From: Planktothrix sp. PCC 11201
GTDB lineage: Bacteria; Cyanobacteriota; Cyanobacteriia; Cyanobacteriales; Microcoleaceae
Length of the DNA stretch: 64,000 nucleotides
Assembly (NCBI RefSeq): GCF_900009135.1
Contig: NZ_LT797704.1
Location: forward strand, 1 to 64,000
Direction: 5' to 3'
Shown here: one piece after another, positions 27,902 through 37,982 of the stretch
Layout of the letters: each line of letters begins with the position of its first letter
Position numbering within the stretch: position 1 is the stretch's first letter
Made by a program: the position numbers and the translations under genes
The notes under the pieces: generated by a model
Database searches by the model: none
What the model saw: the letters and a program-made list of their open reading frames with translations, nothing else
What the model was told of the DNA's origin: nothing

Positions 27902-28351
27902 TTATTTACGTTCTAGGGTCGCTTCCATCACACTAATTAAATTCAAAGAATGCCCCGCCATGATTCCACCGCAATAATAGTAGTGGGCAGAATCGACTTT
28001 TCTAATGGTTTCAAAGCCATTCCGACGTTGGCGTTCATCTCCTAAAACCCGATAACGTTGGACAATCGATTCGGGGCTAATTAAACCTTCGCCTTCGATT
28101 TTTCCGAGTTGACTATGTTGTAAAACAAAGGTATATTCTCTCTCATTGCCATCTAATCGTCCCCGATACTGTAGGATAATATCTTCATGATCGCTGTTCG
28201 GAAAAACTAATTTTGTCACCATACTGAACCAGTCGCTTTGATGCCAGGCAATAACTGTTTTTCCGCGAAGGGCAATTGGCATTTGACTCCGATCAATCCA
28301 ATTTCCTTCTATTAACCATTGACCAGATTCCATCAAAAATGTGTGAGCCAC
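27902..28351 (-). CDS. Conserved cyanobacterial hypothetical protein
   Basis: A 149-residue soluble protein, probably a beta-barrel of the lipocalin-like or DUF3598-like size, with repeated strand pattern: ESGQWLIEGNWIDR, VFPNSDHEDIILQYRGRLD, EYTFVLQHSQLGKIEGEGLI, SIVQRYRVLGDERQRRNGFE. The C-terminus has YYYCGGIMAGHSLNLISVMEATLE. I know of no function. AAGGA six bases before GTG 28351 supports that start. anmK lies just upstream, on the same strand. Confidence 0.7.
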   Translation of the reverse strand: MAHTFLMESGQWLIEGNWIDRSQMPIALRGKTVIAWHQSDWFSMVTKLVFPNSDHEDIILQYRGRLDGNEREYTFVLQHSQLGKIEGEGLISPESIVQRYRVLGDERQRRNGFETIRKVDSAHYYYCGGIMAGHSLNLISVMEATLERK

Positions 28352-28395
28352 AGTGCTATCCTTATTTGCACCAAGATTGAAAAAATCTTATCGAT

Positions 28396-29553
28396 TTAAG
28401 TCACTGGTTTTGATCCTATCATATTGGGAGTCAAGACAGGGTGAATTTCTCCCAATAAAACTTCGGAAACCGCGCCCGTTACCGAAGGTAAATTTCCCGG
28501 AATTTCTAATAGTCGCCAATAGGCTAAAACGGCAAAAGTGATCGCTTCTTTAAAATCAGCATTTAAGCCTAGTTCTGAAGTGGAAAAAACTGGAATTGGG
28601 GTAAATAAAGTTTGTAAACGCTGTTGTAAATAGTGGTTATGGCTACCCCCCCCACATAATAGGATCTGCTCTGGTAACTGGGGTAAGAATTGATGATAAC
28701 TGTGATGAATTGAAACGGCGGTTAATTCCGTTAAGGTGGCTAAAATATCCGCAGGACTTAAATTATAGGGTTCAGCTTCTCTTAAACAGCGTTGCCAATA
28801 GTCCACCCCAAATAATTCCCGTCCCGTTGATTTTGGGGGCGGTTGCTGAAAAAAATCCTGCTGTAACCACCCCTCAACCATGGCGACGCAGGGAGTTCCC
28901 GTCGCCGCCCAAGCTCCGTCCCGGTCATAGGTTTGAGCACCTTTAGAGAAATACTGTACAGCCAAATCTATTAAAGCATTTCCCGGCCCGGTGTCCCAGC
29001 CTAAAATGGGGTGATCGGTTTTTGGAAGATAAGTCACATTGCCAATACCCCCCAGATTTTGAATGCAGCGATGGTATTGGGGATGGCGGAGGAAATAGGC
29101 ATCGAGAATTGGAACTAGGGGCGCGCCGTGACCCCCAGCGGCGATATCCGCGACCCGAAAGTTACTGACGGTGGTTAAACCCGTTAACTGGGCGATTAGC
29201 TCTCCCCGTCCCAGTTGCAGACTGTAACCCAGTTGATTGCCTTGGGGGGGACGATGAAACACCGTTTGACCGTGGGAGCCAATCAGTTCGGCGGGTTCAC
29301 AGGACTGTTGTAGAGTTAAAGCAGCATGGGCAAAAACCGTGGCGATCGCATCATCTAATTCGGCTAGTTCGGGCATGGATAGAGGCTTTCCACCGCATAA
29401 GTCCAAAATTTGCGATCGCAACTCCACCGGATAGGGAAAGGTTGTCCCAGCCAGGAATTCCAACTGCCAATCCCCAGGGAAACCCGAAATCTCCACCAGG
29501 GCCCCGTCAATCCCATCCACCGAAGTTCCACTAATCAAACCAATCACACGCAT
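28396..29553 (-). CDS. anmK: Anhydro-N-acetylmuramic acid kinase
   Basis: Phosphorylates and hydrolyses 1,6-anhydro-MurNAc to MurNAc-6-phosphate in peptidoglycan recycling. The ATP/acetate-kinase-type fold is recognised by the N-terminal [41 protein letters not shown] and [13 protein letters not shown], and by [12 protein letters not shown] near the end. At 385 aa the length is normal. The gene is GC-richer than its neighbours. ATG 29553 is right at the family start. Confidence 0.94.
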   Translation of the reverse strand: MRVIGLISGTSVDGIDGALVEISGFPGDWQLEFLAGTTFPYPVELRSQILDLCGGKPLSMPELAELDDAIATVFAHAALTLQQSCEPAELIGSHGQTVFHRPPQGNQLGYSLQLGRGELIAQLTGLTTVSNFRVADIAAGGHGAPLVPILDAYFLRHPQYHRCIQNLGGIGNVTYLPKTDHPILGWDTGPGNALIDLAVQYFSKGAQTYDRDGAWAATGTPCVAMVEGWLQQDFFQQPPPKSTGRELFGVDYWQRCLREAEPYNLSPADILATLTELTAVSIHHSYHQFLPQLPEQILLCGGGSHNHYLQQRLQTLFTPIPVFSTSELGLNADFKEAITFAVLAYWRLLEIPGNLPSVTGAVSEVLLGEIHPVLTPNMIGSKPVT

Positions 29554-29570
29554 GGGACTAACTCTGGTAT

Positions 29571-30296
29571 TTAATCAATCGCGACCACAATCACCGTAAT
29601 ATTGTCCTTACCCTCCCGATCTTTGGCAGCTTTGATTAGGGTTGTCGCTGCGGTATCGCAAGCTCGAATTGATTTTAGATGGGAAGCAATAATCCCGTCT
29701 GAGAGTTCCTCGGTCAAACCATCACTACATAATAATAGGCGATCTCCAGACTGGACATTCATCTGGTCAATCGCAATTTCCGAGAGATCTTCGCGTCCCA
29801 AACACTGGGACAAAACATGACGCCAAGGATGGGTGCGAGCTTCATCTTGGGTGAGACGGGAGGATTTAACCGCTTGAGCCACCCAAGTCTGATCCTCTGT
29901 AATTTGTTCTAACTGATGTCCCCGTAAACGATATAACCGGGAATCCCCCACATTCGCAAACCAAGGACTATCGAGATCTCGGAATAGAGCCACAACCGCT
30001 GTGGTTCCCATATCCGAGCGTTCAGGATGTTGTTGCTGATCCTCTAAAAGTGCCTGGTTGGCGGCGACAAACGCATTTTTGAGGATAGTTTGGGATGCTT
30101 CAGAACTATCCCAATATTCAAGAATGTGTTCTTTAATGGTTTCAGCAGCAATCAGACTGGCTTCCTGGCCGCCCGCGTGTCCACCCATGCCATCGGCGAC
30201 AATAAAAAAACGGCCATCGGGATCAATATAGTAAGCATCTTGGTTGACGTTACGAACATTGCCCGTATCCGTCATTCCAGCAAAATAACGTTTCAT
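29571..30296 (-). CDS. PP2C-type serine/threonine protein phosphatase (Stp1/PrpC type)
   Basis: Metal-dependent phosphatase opposing Ser/Thr kinases. Motifs in order: [52 protein letters not shown] and [13 protein letters not shown], with the C-terminal DNITVIVV. The Asp residues of the two-metal site (NQD, DGMGG, SDG, DN) are all present. It is 241 aa and has no fused sensor. ATG 30296 is used. It lies 17 bases upstream of anmK on the same strand. Confidence 0.93.
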   Translation of the reverse strand: MKRYFAGMTDTGNVRNVNQDAYYIDPDGRFFIVADGMGGHAGGQEASLIAAETIKEHILEYWDSSEASQTILKNAFVAANQALLEDQQQHPERSDMGTTAVVALFRDLDSPWFANVGDSRLYRLRGHQLEQITEDQTWVAQAVKSSRLTQDEARTHPWRHVLSQCLGREDLSEIAIDQMNVQSGDRLLLCSDGLTEELSDGIIASHLKSIRACDTAATTLIKAAKDREGKDNITVIVVAID

Positions 30297-30413
30297 AAAC
30301 AAGTAAAGATTGACCTCTAACTCCCAAGCAGGTTGGGCTCTTAAATTTTCCTATATCCACCCCGGAGGATCATTAAGAAGTGTTACAAAATAGATGACCA
30401 GCCACGGAGATAT

Positions 30414-32189
30414 TTACATCATCCGATCCAAACGATCAATCCGTCGTAACAGCCTCAAGAAAGCAATCCCCAGAGCAACAGCTAAGAATACTACAAACAG
30501 AGCTAATCCCACTTTATCACTAATGAATAAGAGTGTCGCCGATAGAGTCAAGGCGGCGATTAAGACGGTGTAATTCGTCCCCATTTGCACATTACTCATT
30601 CGTCTTAACGCCCGGTCGGTTTCCGCCAGACGAACCCGCATTCGCAGGTCTCCCTGTTCGAGTTTCTCTAGGGTATCTTCAATGCGTCCGGGTAAACCAA
30701 AGGCCGAGGAACCGACTTGAACCGCTTGGCGACTGAATTCATTAAAAATACTATTGGCAGTATTGGGAAGATTTCCATTAGACATAAGCTGCATGGCAAA
30801 CGGCTGTGCCACCTCCATAAAGTTGAATTCGGGGTCGAGTCCTTTTCCGACTCCTTCTAAAGTCGAAAATGCCCGCATCACAAAGGTAAAGGTTGCGGGA
30901 AAACGAAAGGGTTGGTCATAAGCAATTTCATACAAATCATCACTGATGGAGGCAATGGATTGATTTTCAAAGGGTTGATCCATAAAGTTGTCCAGCATAT
31001 ACTGAACTGACCGACGTACCGGGCCGATATCCCCCGTAGGTGCGATCGCTCCCATGGCAATTAAGGATTTAACCACCCGGTCGCCATCTTTTTGAGTGAT
31101 GCCAAATAGGGTTTCCATGAGTTTTTCCCGCAGATTGGAGGTAATTTGTCCCATCATGCCAAAATCATAGAAAATCAATTCTCCCCCGGGACTCACCGCA
31201 ATATTACCCGGATGGGGGTCAGCATGGAAAAAGCCATGGTTGAGGAGTTGTTCTAAATAGGCTTTTGCCCCCATTTGTGCCAGTTCTTTACGATCAAGTC
31301 CCGATGCTTCTAAGGCTTCATAATTGCTAATTTTAATCCCGGGAAGATATTCTAAGGTCAGAACTCGGGGGGAGGTATATTGCCAAGAAACCCTCGGCAC
31401 TTTCACCCAATCAAAATTACGGAAATTCCGCCTAAAGGTATCGGCATTTCGACCTTCATTCAGATAGTCAATTTCTAACCATAAAATCCGACAACATTCG
31501 TCATAAATTCCCACCCAATCTCGACCTTTTCCCCAACGGGGATGATTTTGGAAATAACGAGCAATGCCTCGCAAAATTGCTAAGTCAATTTCAAATAATT
31601 TTTTTAGTCCTGGGCGCTGAACCTTTACCACCACATCCGCACCCGAATGGAGTTGGGCTTTGTGAACCTGACCTAGACTCGCGGCAGCTAAGGGAATTGG
31701 ATCAAAATTCTGGAATAAATCGTGAACGGTTTTACCCAGATCTTCTTGAATAATTTCTTCGCTTTGTTCATAGCTAAAAGCGGGAACTTTATCTTGAAGT
31801 TTGGAAAGTTCTTCTACATATTCAAAGGGGAATAAATCCGCCCTGGTGGAAAACAATTGTCCGACTTTAATAAAAGTTGGCCCTAAATCTAAAAAGGTTT
31901 CCCTCACCCAAATTGCTTGCGCTCGACGACGAGCATTTTTTTTATCTTCGGTAAAACCGCCCCAGTAACTCCATTTTTTACCATCGACCCACAACCAAGT
32001 TAACCACGTCAAAACAAACGTCCAAATGTCTATAAAACGTCGTTGACGGGAATAATTTTTGCGGTTCCAACGGTAGGCTTTGCCTCCATAATTTTTGCCT
32101 GGAGGAGTGACTAAAGGCGGATTAATTCGGGGTTCTGGTTCTGAACCCCGAATCGAATGATCAACAGGAACTGACACAACCGTTTCCAC
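30414..32189 (-). CDS. ABC1/UbiB-family atypical kinase
   Basis: Atypical protein kinase-like ATPase of the AarF/COQ8/plastid ABC1K family, linked to prenylquinone metabolism and lipid stress. Features: the KxGQ helix FIKVGQLFSTRADLFP, the Ala-rich loop AAASLGQVHKAQL, VVVKVQRPGL with the conserved lysine, FFHADPHPGNIAV, and FYDFGMMG as the metal-binding segment. The C-terminus has two membrane helices (VLIAALTLSATLLFI; ALFVVFLAVALGIAFL). It starts at GTG 32189. A small coiled-coil protein lies 44 bases upstream on the same strand. Confidence 0.93.
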   Translation of the reverse strand: METVVSVPVDHSIRGSEPEPRINPPLVTPPGKNYGGKAYRWNRKNYSRQRRFIDIWTFVLTWLTWLWVDGKKWSYWGGFTEDKKNARRRAQAIWVRETFLDLGPTFIKVGQLFSTRADLFPFEYVEELSKLQDKVPAFSYEQSEEIIQEDLGKTVHDLFQNFDPIPLAAASLGQVHKAQLHSGADVVVKVQRPGLKKLFEIDLAILRGIARYFQNHPRWGKGRDWVGIYDECCRILWLEIDYLNEGRNADTFRRNFRNFDWVKVPRVSWQYTSPRVLTLEYLPGIKISNYEALEASGLDRKELAQMGAKAYLEQLLNHGFFHADPHPGNIAVSPGGELIFYDFGMMGQITSNLREKLMETLFGITQKDGDRVVKSLIAMGAIAPTGDIGPVRRSVQYMLDNFMDQPFENQSIASISDDLYEIAYDQPFRFPATFTFVMRAFSTLEGVGKGLDPEFNFMEVAQPFAMQLMSNGNLPNTANSIFNEFSRQAVQVGSSAFGLPGRIEDTLEKLEQGDLRMRVRLAETDRALRRMSNVQMGTNYTVLIAALTLSATLLFISDKVGLALFVVFLAVALGIAFLRLLRRIDRLDRMM

Positions 32190-32233
32190 AATGAAGTTAA
32201 CCCAATAAGCGCTTATTTTGACTACAAAAGAGT

Positions 32234-32551
32234 TTAAACGGTACGATTACGATATTTTTGCAGTTCGGAGCGTAATTCCGCAACTTCGGCCCGCAGTTCG
32301 TCAATGGTGGCCTGTAAGTCTACGGGTTCACTGTTAGATGCGGGAAAGCTACTGTCGCCAACAACGGTTGCCACTTCTTGGGCAGCGCGTTCCATCACCT
32401 GTTGGGTAAACTGTCGTAGATTTTCTTTCTGTTCAGCCTCAAATTTTCCTAGTTCACTCAAAGCGTTGGTCAGACTATTTCCCAGTTGTTCGTACAGTCC
32501 TTCAGCTAAGGCACGGCCTACAAAAAACGAATTCACGGTGGGTTTACTCAT
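32234..32551 (-). CDS. Coiled-coil cyanobacterial protein (DUF6825-like)
   Basis: A 105-residue acidic helical protein. The first half, NSFFVGRALAEGLYEQLGNSL, is conserved in cyanobacterial relatives; the end is a classic heptad coiled coil (LQATIDELRAEVAELRSELQKY). The DUF6825 label is from memory and tentative. Relatives are described as thylakoid-associated in some annotations; not verifiable here. It probably shares a transcript with the ABC1 kinase gene downstream. Confidence 0.68.
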   Translation of the reverse strand: MSKPTVNSFFVGRALAEGLYEQLGNSLTNALSELGKFEAEQKENLRQFTQQVMERAAQEVATVVGDSSFPASNSEPVDLQATIDELRAEVAELRSELQKYRNRTV

Positions 32552-32634
32552 AAAACTTAAGTTTTGCTAACTTCGGTAACAAATTATAACCTGCCTTCCT
32601 CATCTTAAGGGTTTTATTTGGGCAAAAACACCTC

Positions 32635-32661
32635 TGTAGAGACTTGCCACGGCGTGTCTTT
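32635..32661. repeat. Palindromic repeat GTAGAGAC type
   Basis: Near-copy of the unit at 20058-20084 (shared GCCACGGCG centre). It lies between the coiled-coil gene and the Uma2 remnant. Confidence 0.6.
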
Positions 32662-32675
32662 CGGTGATTTTTGAG

Positions 32676-32798
32676 TTATTCGGCTAACCCTTTGGTCTGT
32701 TGCTGTTCCAAGTTTGCTAAGGTTTGGGCTTGGAGTGCGGTTTCGGTTGGGGTGGCAATTAATTCACCTTCTGGACTAAAATAACGCAGTTGTTGATG
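32676..32798 (-). pseudogene. C-terminal remnant of a Uma2-like protein
   Basis: The minus strand reads HQQLRYFSPEGELIATPTET, then ALQAQTLANLEQQQTKGLAE and a stop at 32678-32676, closed upstream by a stop. The LRYFSPEGELIATP pattern followed by a Gln/Leu-rich helix is the typical tail of the Uma2 (DUF820) proteins. Nothing of the catalytic core remains. An intact but unrelated-length Uma2 gene lies at 44348. Confidence 0.6.
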
Positions 32799-32878
32799 TT
32801 AGAGTCGATGCTGTCATCATCTGAATTATAGCAAGGCGATCGCAGTTTTATAAAAAAGGCAGAAAAAAATAATCACGT

Positions 32879-33787
32879 TTAAATTTTATCCTGCATTTTT
32901 TGTGTTTTTCTTTTTATCATATTTTTCTCCAAACATTCAATAATTTTATCGGAAACATCAATACCTGTAATTGTTTCAATGCCCTCCAGTCCAGGGGATG
33001 AATTTACCTCTAAAACTAATGGCCCTTGATGGGAACGAATTAAATCAACCCCTGCTAATTTTAACCCCATCACTTTTGCCGATTTAATCGCCATATTCCG
33101 TTCTTCTGTTGTTAGTTTAACATTTTCTGCTCTCCCGCCTCGATGTAAATTCGCGCGAAATTCTCCCGGGTTACTAATGCGTTTCATCGCCGCCACCACC
33201 TTATCCCCAATCACCAAACAGCGTAAATCTTCACCATTAGACTCATGAATAAATTCCTGAACTAAAATATCAATATTTAACCCTTGAAACGCTTCAATAA
33301 TAGATTTAGCTGATTGATAACTTTCAGCTAAAATTACCCCCATTCCTTGAGTTCCCTCTAACAATTTAATAATTAAAGGTGCACCTCCCACCTGTTCAAT
33401 TAAACTATCAATATCTTTAACAGAATTAGCAAACGCAGTTTTAGGTAAACTAATTTTTTCTTTAGCTAAACTTTGCAACGCATTTAATTTATCCCGAGAA
33501 CGGGCAATAGCTTGGGATTCATTTAAGGTAAATATTCCCATCAGTTCAAATTGACGAACAATCACGGTTCCATAAAAGGTTTTTGACGCGCCAATTCTAG
33601 GAATAATAGCATCAAATTCTGTTAAATATCTGCCTTCACAAATCACAGTTGGACTCTGAGAACTCAGCGAAATATGACATCTTAAATAATCAATAATCTC
33701 TATCTCATGCCCCCGTTGTTCCCCGGCTTGTCTGATTCTTCTAGTTGAATAAAGGGAACCGTCTTGGGATAATATCGCAATTTTCAT
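32879..33787 (-). CDS. rimK: RimK-family ATP-grasp ligase
   Basis: ATP-grasp enzyme of 302 aa like RimK, which adds glutamates to ribosomal protein S6 or makes poly-alpha-glutamate. Visible: the N-terminal [16 protein letters not shown], Lys in [21 protein letters not shown] (ATP-binding), the Mg-site [15 protein letters not shown]. The target in cyanobacteria is not known. It lies 37 bases downstream of a retropepsin-like gene on the same strand; this pairing is a recurrent one and suggests that a ligase and a protease act on the same product. Confidence 0.92.
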   Translation of the reverse strand: MKIAILSQDGSLYSTRRIRQAGEQRGHEIEIIDYLRCHISLSSQSPTVICEGRYLTEFDAIIPRIGASKTFYGTVIVRQFELMGIFTLNESQAIARSRDKLNALQSLAKEKISLPKTAFANSVKDIDSLIEQVGGAPLIIKLLEGTQGMGVILAESYQSAKSIIEAFQGLNIDILVQEFIHESNGEDLRCLVIGDKVVAAMKRISNPGEFRANLHRGGRAENVKLTTEERNMAIKSAKVMGLKLAGVDLIRSHQGPLVLEVNSSPGLEGIETITGIDVSDKIIECLEKNMIKRKTQKMQDKI

Positions 33788-33824
33788 AAATAAACTTTGT
33801 CTTAAATGCTGGGGTTTTCTGCTA

Positions 33825-34259
33825 TTAAGAATGACTTAAAAAGGATTGATGACAGTCAATTAAAAACCGTCCTTTAATCGCTTGTCTTCCTAATAACATC
33901 CGAAATCCCATGGCATCCCGATTGGTTAAAGTTAACTCAATTAACCATTGTTTTCCCATCAGTTCAATATCTGTTAAAATCACGGGTCTTGACTCCATAA
34001 GTCCACCGGAATTACGGACAGTTCGATATTCTATTAAGTCCACTTCAGCGCTGACCGTATTCAGGGTATCCCGTTGAATTGGATGGACTTTAAACCGCAC
34101 CCGTTGTTTATCCTTAAATTCCAAAATATGAATATCAAAAGCGTGCAAACTTGATGACCGCGCCCCCGTATCAATTTTAGCTTTAATTTCTCCAATTCCC
34201 AAACCAGGTAAGGCCACCCACTCCCGCCATCCAATTGTTAATAATTTGGTTTTACTCAT
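33825..34259 (-). CDS. RimB/retropepsin-like aspartic protease ('ATP-dependent zinc protease' family)
   Basis: A 144-residue protein with the motif [17 protein letters not shown], an active-site DTGA loop like that of retroviral-type aspartic proteases, and [15 protein letters not shown] near the end. The family label 'ATP-dependent zinc protease' is historical; a homologue (RimB) is known to trim poly-glutamate added by RimK. It begins the two-gene unit with rimK. Dimerisation would be needed to form an active aspartic protease. Confidence 0.88.
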   Translation of the reverse strand: MSKTKLLTIGWREWVALPGLGIGEIKAKIDTGARSSSLHAFDIHILEFKDKQRVRFKVHPIQRDTLNTVSAEVDLIEYRTVRNSGGLMESRPVILTDIELMGKQWLIELTLTNRDAMGFRMLLGRQAIKGRFLIDCHQSFLSHS

Positions 34260-34387
34260 AATTTGTTGTTAGGCTTTAGCCCATTCTTCAGAGCGCCCAA
34301 GCGCAACAACGTACTTTAGTTAATAGTTGATAGTTAACGAGCGAGGACACCCCCCTGCCTCCCCTGCTCCCCCTGCTCCCCCTGCCC

Positions 34388-35509
34388 TTATTTTTGTGGC
34401 CGATTGGGAGAACGATAAAAGGGACGTTTAACTACTGTTGCGGGGTAGGTTTTGCCCCGAATTTCAATCTCTAAAGATTGACCCACTTTAGATAAGGCGG
34501 TGGGAATATAGGCCATAGAAATGGCTTTTCCTAATGTGGGTGATAGGGTTCCACTGGTAATTTCTCCGACGGTTTCACCATTAAATAAAACCGGATATCC
34601 GTGACGGGCAATATGGCGTCCTTGCATTTCTAACCCGACTAATTTTTGGCTCACTCCGGCGGCTTTTTGCTGTTCTAAGGCCTGACGACCAATAAATTTT
34701 CCCTTGGTGTCCCAATGAATAATCCAATTTAAACCCGCTTCTAGGGGAGTAGTGGTTAAACCAATATCTTGTCCATATAAAGCCATGGCCGCTTCTAAAC
34801 GCAGGGTATCTCTGGCCCCCAAACCACAGGGCGTCACCCCGGCGGCGGCTAAACTTTGCCATAATTCCACCCCAACAGAAGGAGCCACCATCACCTCAAA
34901 ACCGTCTTCTCCGGTATATCCTGTGCGGGCAATAAAGGCAGTTTTTCCTAATACTGTTGTGGTGATATGACCAAAAAACTTAACTTCAGAAAGATTATCG
35001 CTGACAAAAGGCTGTAATGTGGCTTCAGCTTGGGGCCCTTGAACGGCTAATAATACTTTATCTCGGGATAGGTCTTCTAATATTATCCCCTGATCCTCGA
35101 TATGGGCACTAATCCAAGCTTTATCACGGGATTTAGTCGCCGCATTCACAATCATTACCCCTTGGGGCAGATTCGTTACCTGATCAATCCCCTGATCATA
35201 AAAAATGATATCGTCTAAAATTCCCCCCTGGGCATTTAAGAGGGCGCTATATTGGGCCTCACCCGGTTGTAAACGGCTCAAATCTGAAGGGACAAGAGAT
35301 TGTAAGGCATTAATCAGGTTTTCCCCGCGTAGAACAAATTTGCCCATGTGGGAGATATCAAACATTCCCACCGCTTGGCGGACAGCTTGATGTTCTGGGT
35401 TAATTCCGCTAAATTGAACCGCCATTTCCCAACCTGCAAAGGGCACCATGCGGCCATTGAGTTCAACGGAGACGTTATACAGGGGAGTATGAGAAAGGGT
35501 AGTTGTCAT
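34388..35509 (-). CDS. gcvT: Aminomethyltransferase (glycine cleavage T protein)
   Basis: Transfers the aminomethyl carbon from the H protein to tetrahydrofolate, releasing ammonia; part of photorespiratory glycine cleavage. Motifs: MVPFAGWEMAVQFSGI, GMFDISHMGKF, LLNAQGGILDDIIFY, RTGYTGEDGFEV and GLGARDTLRLEAAMALYGQD. At 373 aa it is full length. ATG 35509 fits. No glycine riboswitch is seen in the 155-base leader shared with rseP. The other gcv genes are outside this window. Confidence 0.95.
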   Translation of the reverse strand: MTTTLSHTPLYNVSVELNGRMVPFAGWEMAVQFSGINPEHQAVRQAVGMFDISHMGKFVLRGENLINALQSLVPSDLSRLQPGEAQYSALLNAQGGILDDIIFYDQGIDQVTNLPQGVMIVNAATKSRDKAWISAHIEDQGIILEDLSRDKVLLAVQGPQAEATLQPFVSDNLSEVKFFGHITTTVLGKTAFIARTGYTGEDGFEVMVAPSVGVELWQSLAAAGVTPCGLGARDTLRLEAAMALYGQDIGLTTTPLEAGLNWIIHWDTKGKFIGRQALEQQKAAGVSQKLVGLEMQGRHIARHGYPVLFNGETVGEITSGTLSPTLGKAISMAYIPTALSKVGQSLEIEIRGKTYPATVVKRPFYRSPNRPQK

Positions 35510-35664
35510 AGGGGTTGTCGGGTTTCAGTGTTCGGGTTTTGGGTCAGTCGTTGAATTTCTCCCGTGTGATTATCATACTACCGTTGAACTCTCAATACCC
35601 AACACCTGAGTTGTGATATTAGAATGGTTAGAACCGCTCAATTGTCGTTTTATAGGATTTATTC

Positions 35665-36768
35665 ATGTCAATATTGGCAGCGATCGCTGTTCTTGCAGTC
35701 TTAATTTTTGTTCATGAACTGGGGCATTTTTTAGCCGCCCGTCTCCAACATATCCATGTTAATCGTTTTTCCATTGGCTTCGGCCCGATATTATGGAAAT
35801 ATCAAGGGCCAGAAACCGAGTATGCAATTCGAGGTTTACCCCTGGGGGGATATGTGGGGTTTCCCGATGATGATCCTGAGAGTACCATTCCGAAAAATGA
35901 TCCGAATTTACTCAGTAATCGTCCCGTTTTAGATCGGGCGATTGTGATTAGTGCGGGGGTAATTGCTAATTTGATTTTTGCCTATTTTTTATTGGTAACT
36001 CAAATTGGAATTATTGGGGTTCCCAGTTTTAACCCGGAACCGGGGGTAAAAGTGGCAGAAGTCACTCAAAATGCGAATTCTGCGGCCAACCGAGCCGGAA
36101 TTGAATCTCAAGATATTATTTTAGCCGTAGAAGGTCAGGAATTAGGGGCTTCTGAAACTTCAATTAAAACTCTGATTGAAGTTATTCAAACCCATCCGAA
36201 TCAACCTTTATCCGTACAGATTAAAAGACAGGATCAGGTGTTATCGGTGAATGTGGTTCCCGATTTAGGAAGTGATGGGAAAGGTCGAATTGGGGTACAG
36301 TTAACCGCAAATGGAGCAATTGTTCGTCATCGGGCTGCGAACCCAATTGAAGCATTAAGCAAGGGTGCAACGGAATTTCAACGGATTATTAACTTAACTG
36401 CATCTGGTTTTGGACAATTAATTAGTCGATTTAGTGAAACCGCAGAACAGCTATCTGGCCCGGTGGGAATTGTCAAATTTGGGGCGGATATTGCCCGTTC
36501 CGATCCATGGAATTTGTTGCAATTTGCGGCGTTAATTAGTATTAACTTAGCCTTCATTAATATTTTACCCCTTCCGGCTTTAGATGGCGGTCAATTAGCC
36601 TTTTTGTTATTTGAAGCAATTAGCGGTAAACCCTTACCTGAGAAAATTCAAGAAAATGTGATGCAAACGGGTTTGATGTTGTTATTGGGATTAGGGGTTT
36701 TCTTGATTATTCGAGATACGATTAATCTCACGGATTTAGGTTGGGTGCGATCGCTCTTTCAACAATAA
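35665..36768 (+). CDS. rseP: RseP-like site-2 zinc metalloprotease
   Basis: Intramembrane protease that cleaves single-pass substrates such as anti-sigma factors or signal-peptide remnants. The zinc motif HELGH is at residues 17-21 in the first helix. A central PDZ domain covers about residues 115-205 (ANRAGIESQDIILAVEGQEL), and the second metal ligand lies in LPALDGG near residue 300. At 367 aa this is the usual single-PDZ cyanobacterial form. AGGA precedes ATG 35665. nth follows eight bases after the stop, suggesting co-transcription. Confidence 0.94.
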   Translation: MSILAAIAVLAVLIFVHELGHFLAARLQHIHVNRFSIGFGPILWKYQGPETEYAIRGLPLGGYVGFPDDDPESTIPKNDPNLLSNRPVLDRAIVISAGVIANLIFAYFLLVTQIGIIGVPSFNPEPGVKVAEVTQNANSAANRAGIESQDIILAVEGQELGASETSIKTLIEVIQTHPNQPLSVQIKRQDQVLSVNVVPDLGSDGKGRIGVQLTANGAIVRHRAANPIEALSKGATEFQRIINLTASGFGQLISRFSETAEQLSGPVGIVKFGADIARSDPWNLLQFAALISINLAFINILPLPALDGGQLAFLLFEAISGKPLPEKIQENVMQTGLMLLLGLGVFLIIRDTINLTDLGWVRSLFQQ

Positions 36769-36776
36769 ACATCAAT

Positions 36777-37466
36777 ATGGTGACTCAGAAAAAGCGCAGC
36801 CCCAAACAACGAGCCCTGGAAATTTTATTGCGACTCAAACGCTTGTATCCCGATGCCACCTGTAGTTTAAATTATCAAACTCCAGTGCAATTATTAGTCG
36901 CCACAATTCTATCAGCCCAATGCACAGATGAACGGGTAAATCAAGTCACTCCGGCCCTATTTGCTCGATTTCCCGACGCCCAAAGTTTAGCCCAAGCCGA
37001 TATTACGGAACTGGAAACCCTAGTCAGGTCAACGGGGTTCTATCGGAACAAAGCCCGCCATATACAAGGCTCCTGTCAACTGTTGGCGGAAAAATACGGG
37101 GGACAACCACCAAAAGTGATGGAACAACTTTTAGAACTCCCTGGGGTGGCTCGAAAGACCGCTAACGTGGTGTTAGCCCATGGTTACGGGATTAATATGG
37201 GGGTGACGGTGGATACCCATGTTAAACGGCTGAGTCAACGGCTAGGACTGACTTCCCACAGTGATCCAATTCGGATTGAACGGGATCTGATGCCTTTAAT
37301 TCCCCAGGAAGACTGGGAAAACTGGTCAATTCGCTTAATTTATCATGGTCGGGCCGTCTGTACAGCGCGTAGTCCAATGTGTTATAATTGTGAATTGTCT
37401 GATTTATGCCCCTCTGCTCAAGGATCAACCGTCCCCAGCGCAGGAAAAAAACTTGCTAAAGCATAA
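36777..37466 (+). CDS. nth: Endonuclease III
   Basis: Bifunctional DNA glycosylase/AP lyase for oxidised pyrimidines. The helix-hairpin-helix LPGVARKTANVVL carries the catalytic lysine, VDTHVKRLSQRLGL the catalytic aspartate. The [4Fe-4S] ligands at the end have the spacing C-x6-C-x2-C-x5-C (CTARSPMCYNCELSDLC). ATG 36777 lies just after the rseP stop; a longer frame from 36741 overlaps rseP and is unlikely. At 229 aa it has a typical length. Confidence 0.95.
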   Translation: MVTQKKRSPKQRALEILLRLKRLYPDATCSLNYQTPVQLLVATILSAQCTDERVNQVTPALFARFPDAQSLAQADITELETLVRSTGFYRNKARHIQGSCQLLAEKYGGQPPKVMEQLLELPGVARKTANVVLAHGYGINMGVTVDTHVKRLSQRLGLTSHSDPIRIERDLMPLIPQEDWENWSIRLIYHGRAVCTARSPMCYNCELSDLCPSAQGSTVPSAGKKLAKA

Positions 37467-37496
37467 ATAATTATTTACAAGGAGAACAGCCTTAAT

Positions 37497-37799
37497 ATGG
37501 CTAAAAAAAGCATGATTGAGCGCAATAATAAGCGCAAAAGAACGGTAGAAAAATATGCGGAAAAACGCGCTGATCTGAAAGACCAGTTCGAGCAAGCTGG
37601 GTCTCAATTAGAAAAAATGGAAATTCACCGCAAAATCCAACAACTCCCCCGGGATAGTTCCAGAACCCGTGTCAGAAACCGTTGCTGGTTAACTGGACGC
37701 CCCAGAGGGTTCTATCGGGATTTTGGATTATCTCGTAACGTCATCCGCGAAATGGCCCATGCTGGGTTATTGCCCGGTGTTGTTAAGTCTAGTTGGTAA
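37497..37799 (+). CDS. rpsN: 30S ribosomal protein S14 (zinc-less type)
   Basis: The 100-residue bacterial/chloroplast S14 form: basic N-terminus [20 protein letters not shown], and [30 protein letters not shown] at the C-terminal RNA-binding half. The single cysteine shows that it lacks the four-cysteine zinc site of the short S14. GGAG 14 bases before ATG 37497 is the ribosome-binding site. It stands alone, away from the main ribosomal operons, as is usual in cyanobacteria. Confidence 0.97.
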   Translation: MAKKSMIERNNKRKRTVEKYAEKRADLKDQFEQAGSQLEKMEIHRKIQQLPRDSSRTRVRNRCWLTGRPRGFYRDFGLSRNVIREMAHAGLLPGVVKSSW

Positions 37800-37802
37800 T
37801 AG

Positions 37803-37915
37803 ATAAGGGCGAGGTCACCTCGCCCCTACAAACGCTTTTTAACGGGCTAATTTGGGTTAAGCTGACCTAACTTTAAAACATCCAGAAGTATTATCCCTGT
37901 TCCCTGTTCCCTATT
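37803..37915. repeat. Palindrome GGGCGAGGTCACCTCGCCC and STRR array
   Basis: A perfect hairpin GGGCGAGGT/ACCTCGCCC lies just after rpsN (about 37807-37826), a plausible terminator for rpsN. About 70 bases further is a short heptamer array (TTCCCTGTTCCCTATTT, about 37894-37915). Confidence 0.6.
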
Positions 37916-37982
37916 TCTCAAGAATTAAGAACAAAACTCAAATAGGATTGCTATATTAAAAAAATAATAATTAGACTAAAAA

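Noticed and set aside
35510-35664. Glycine riboswitch before gcvT
   Set aside because: The 155-base divergent spacer shows no tandem aptamer-like pattern.
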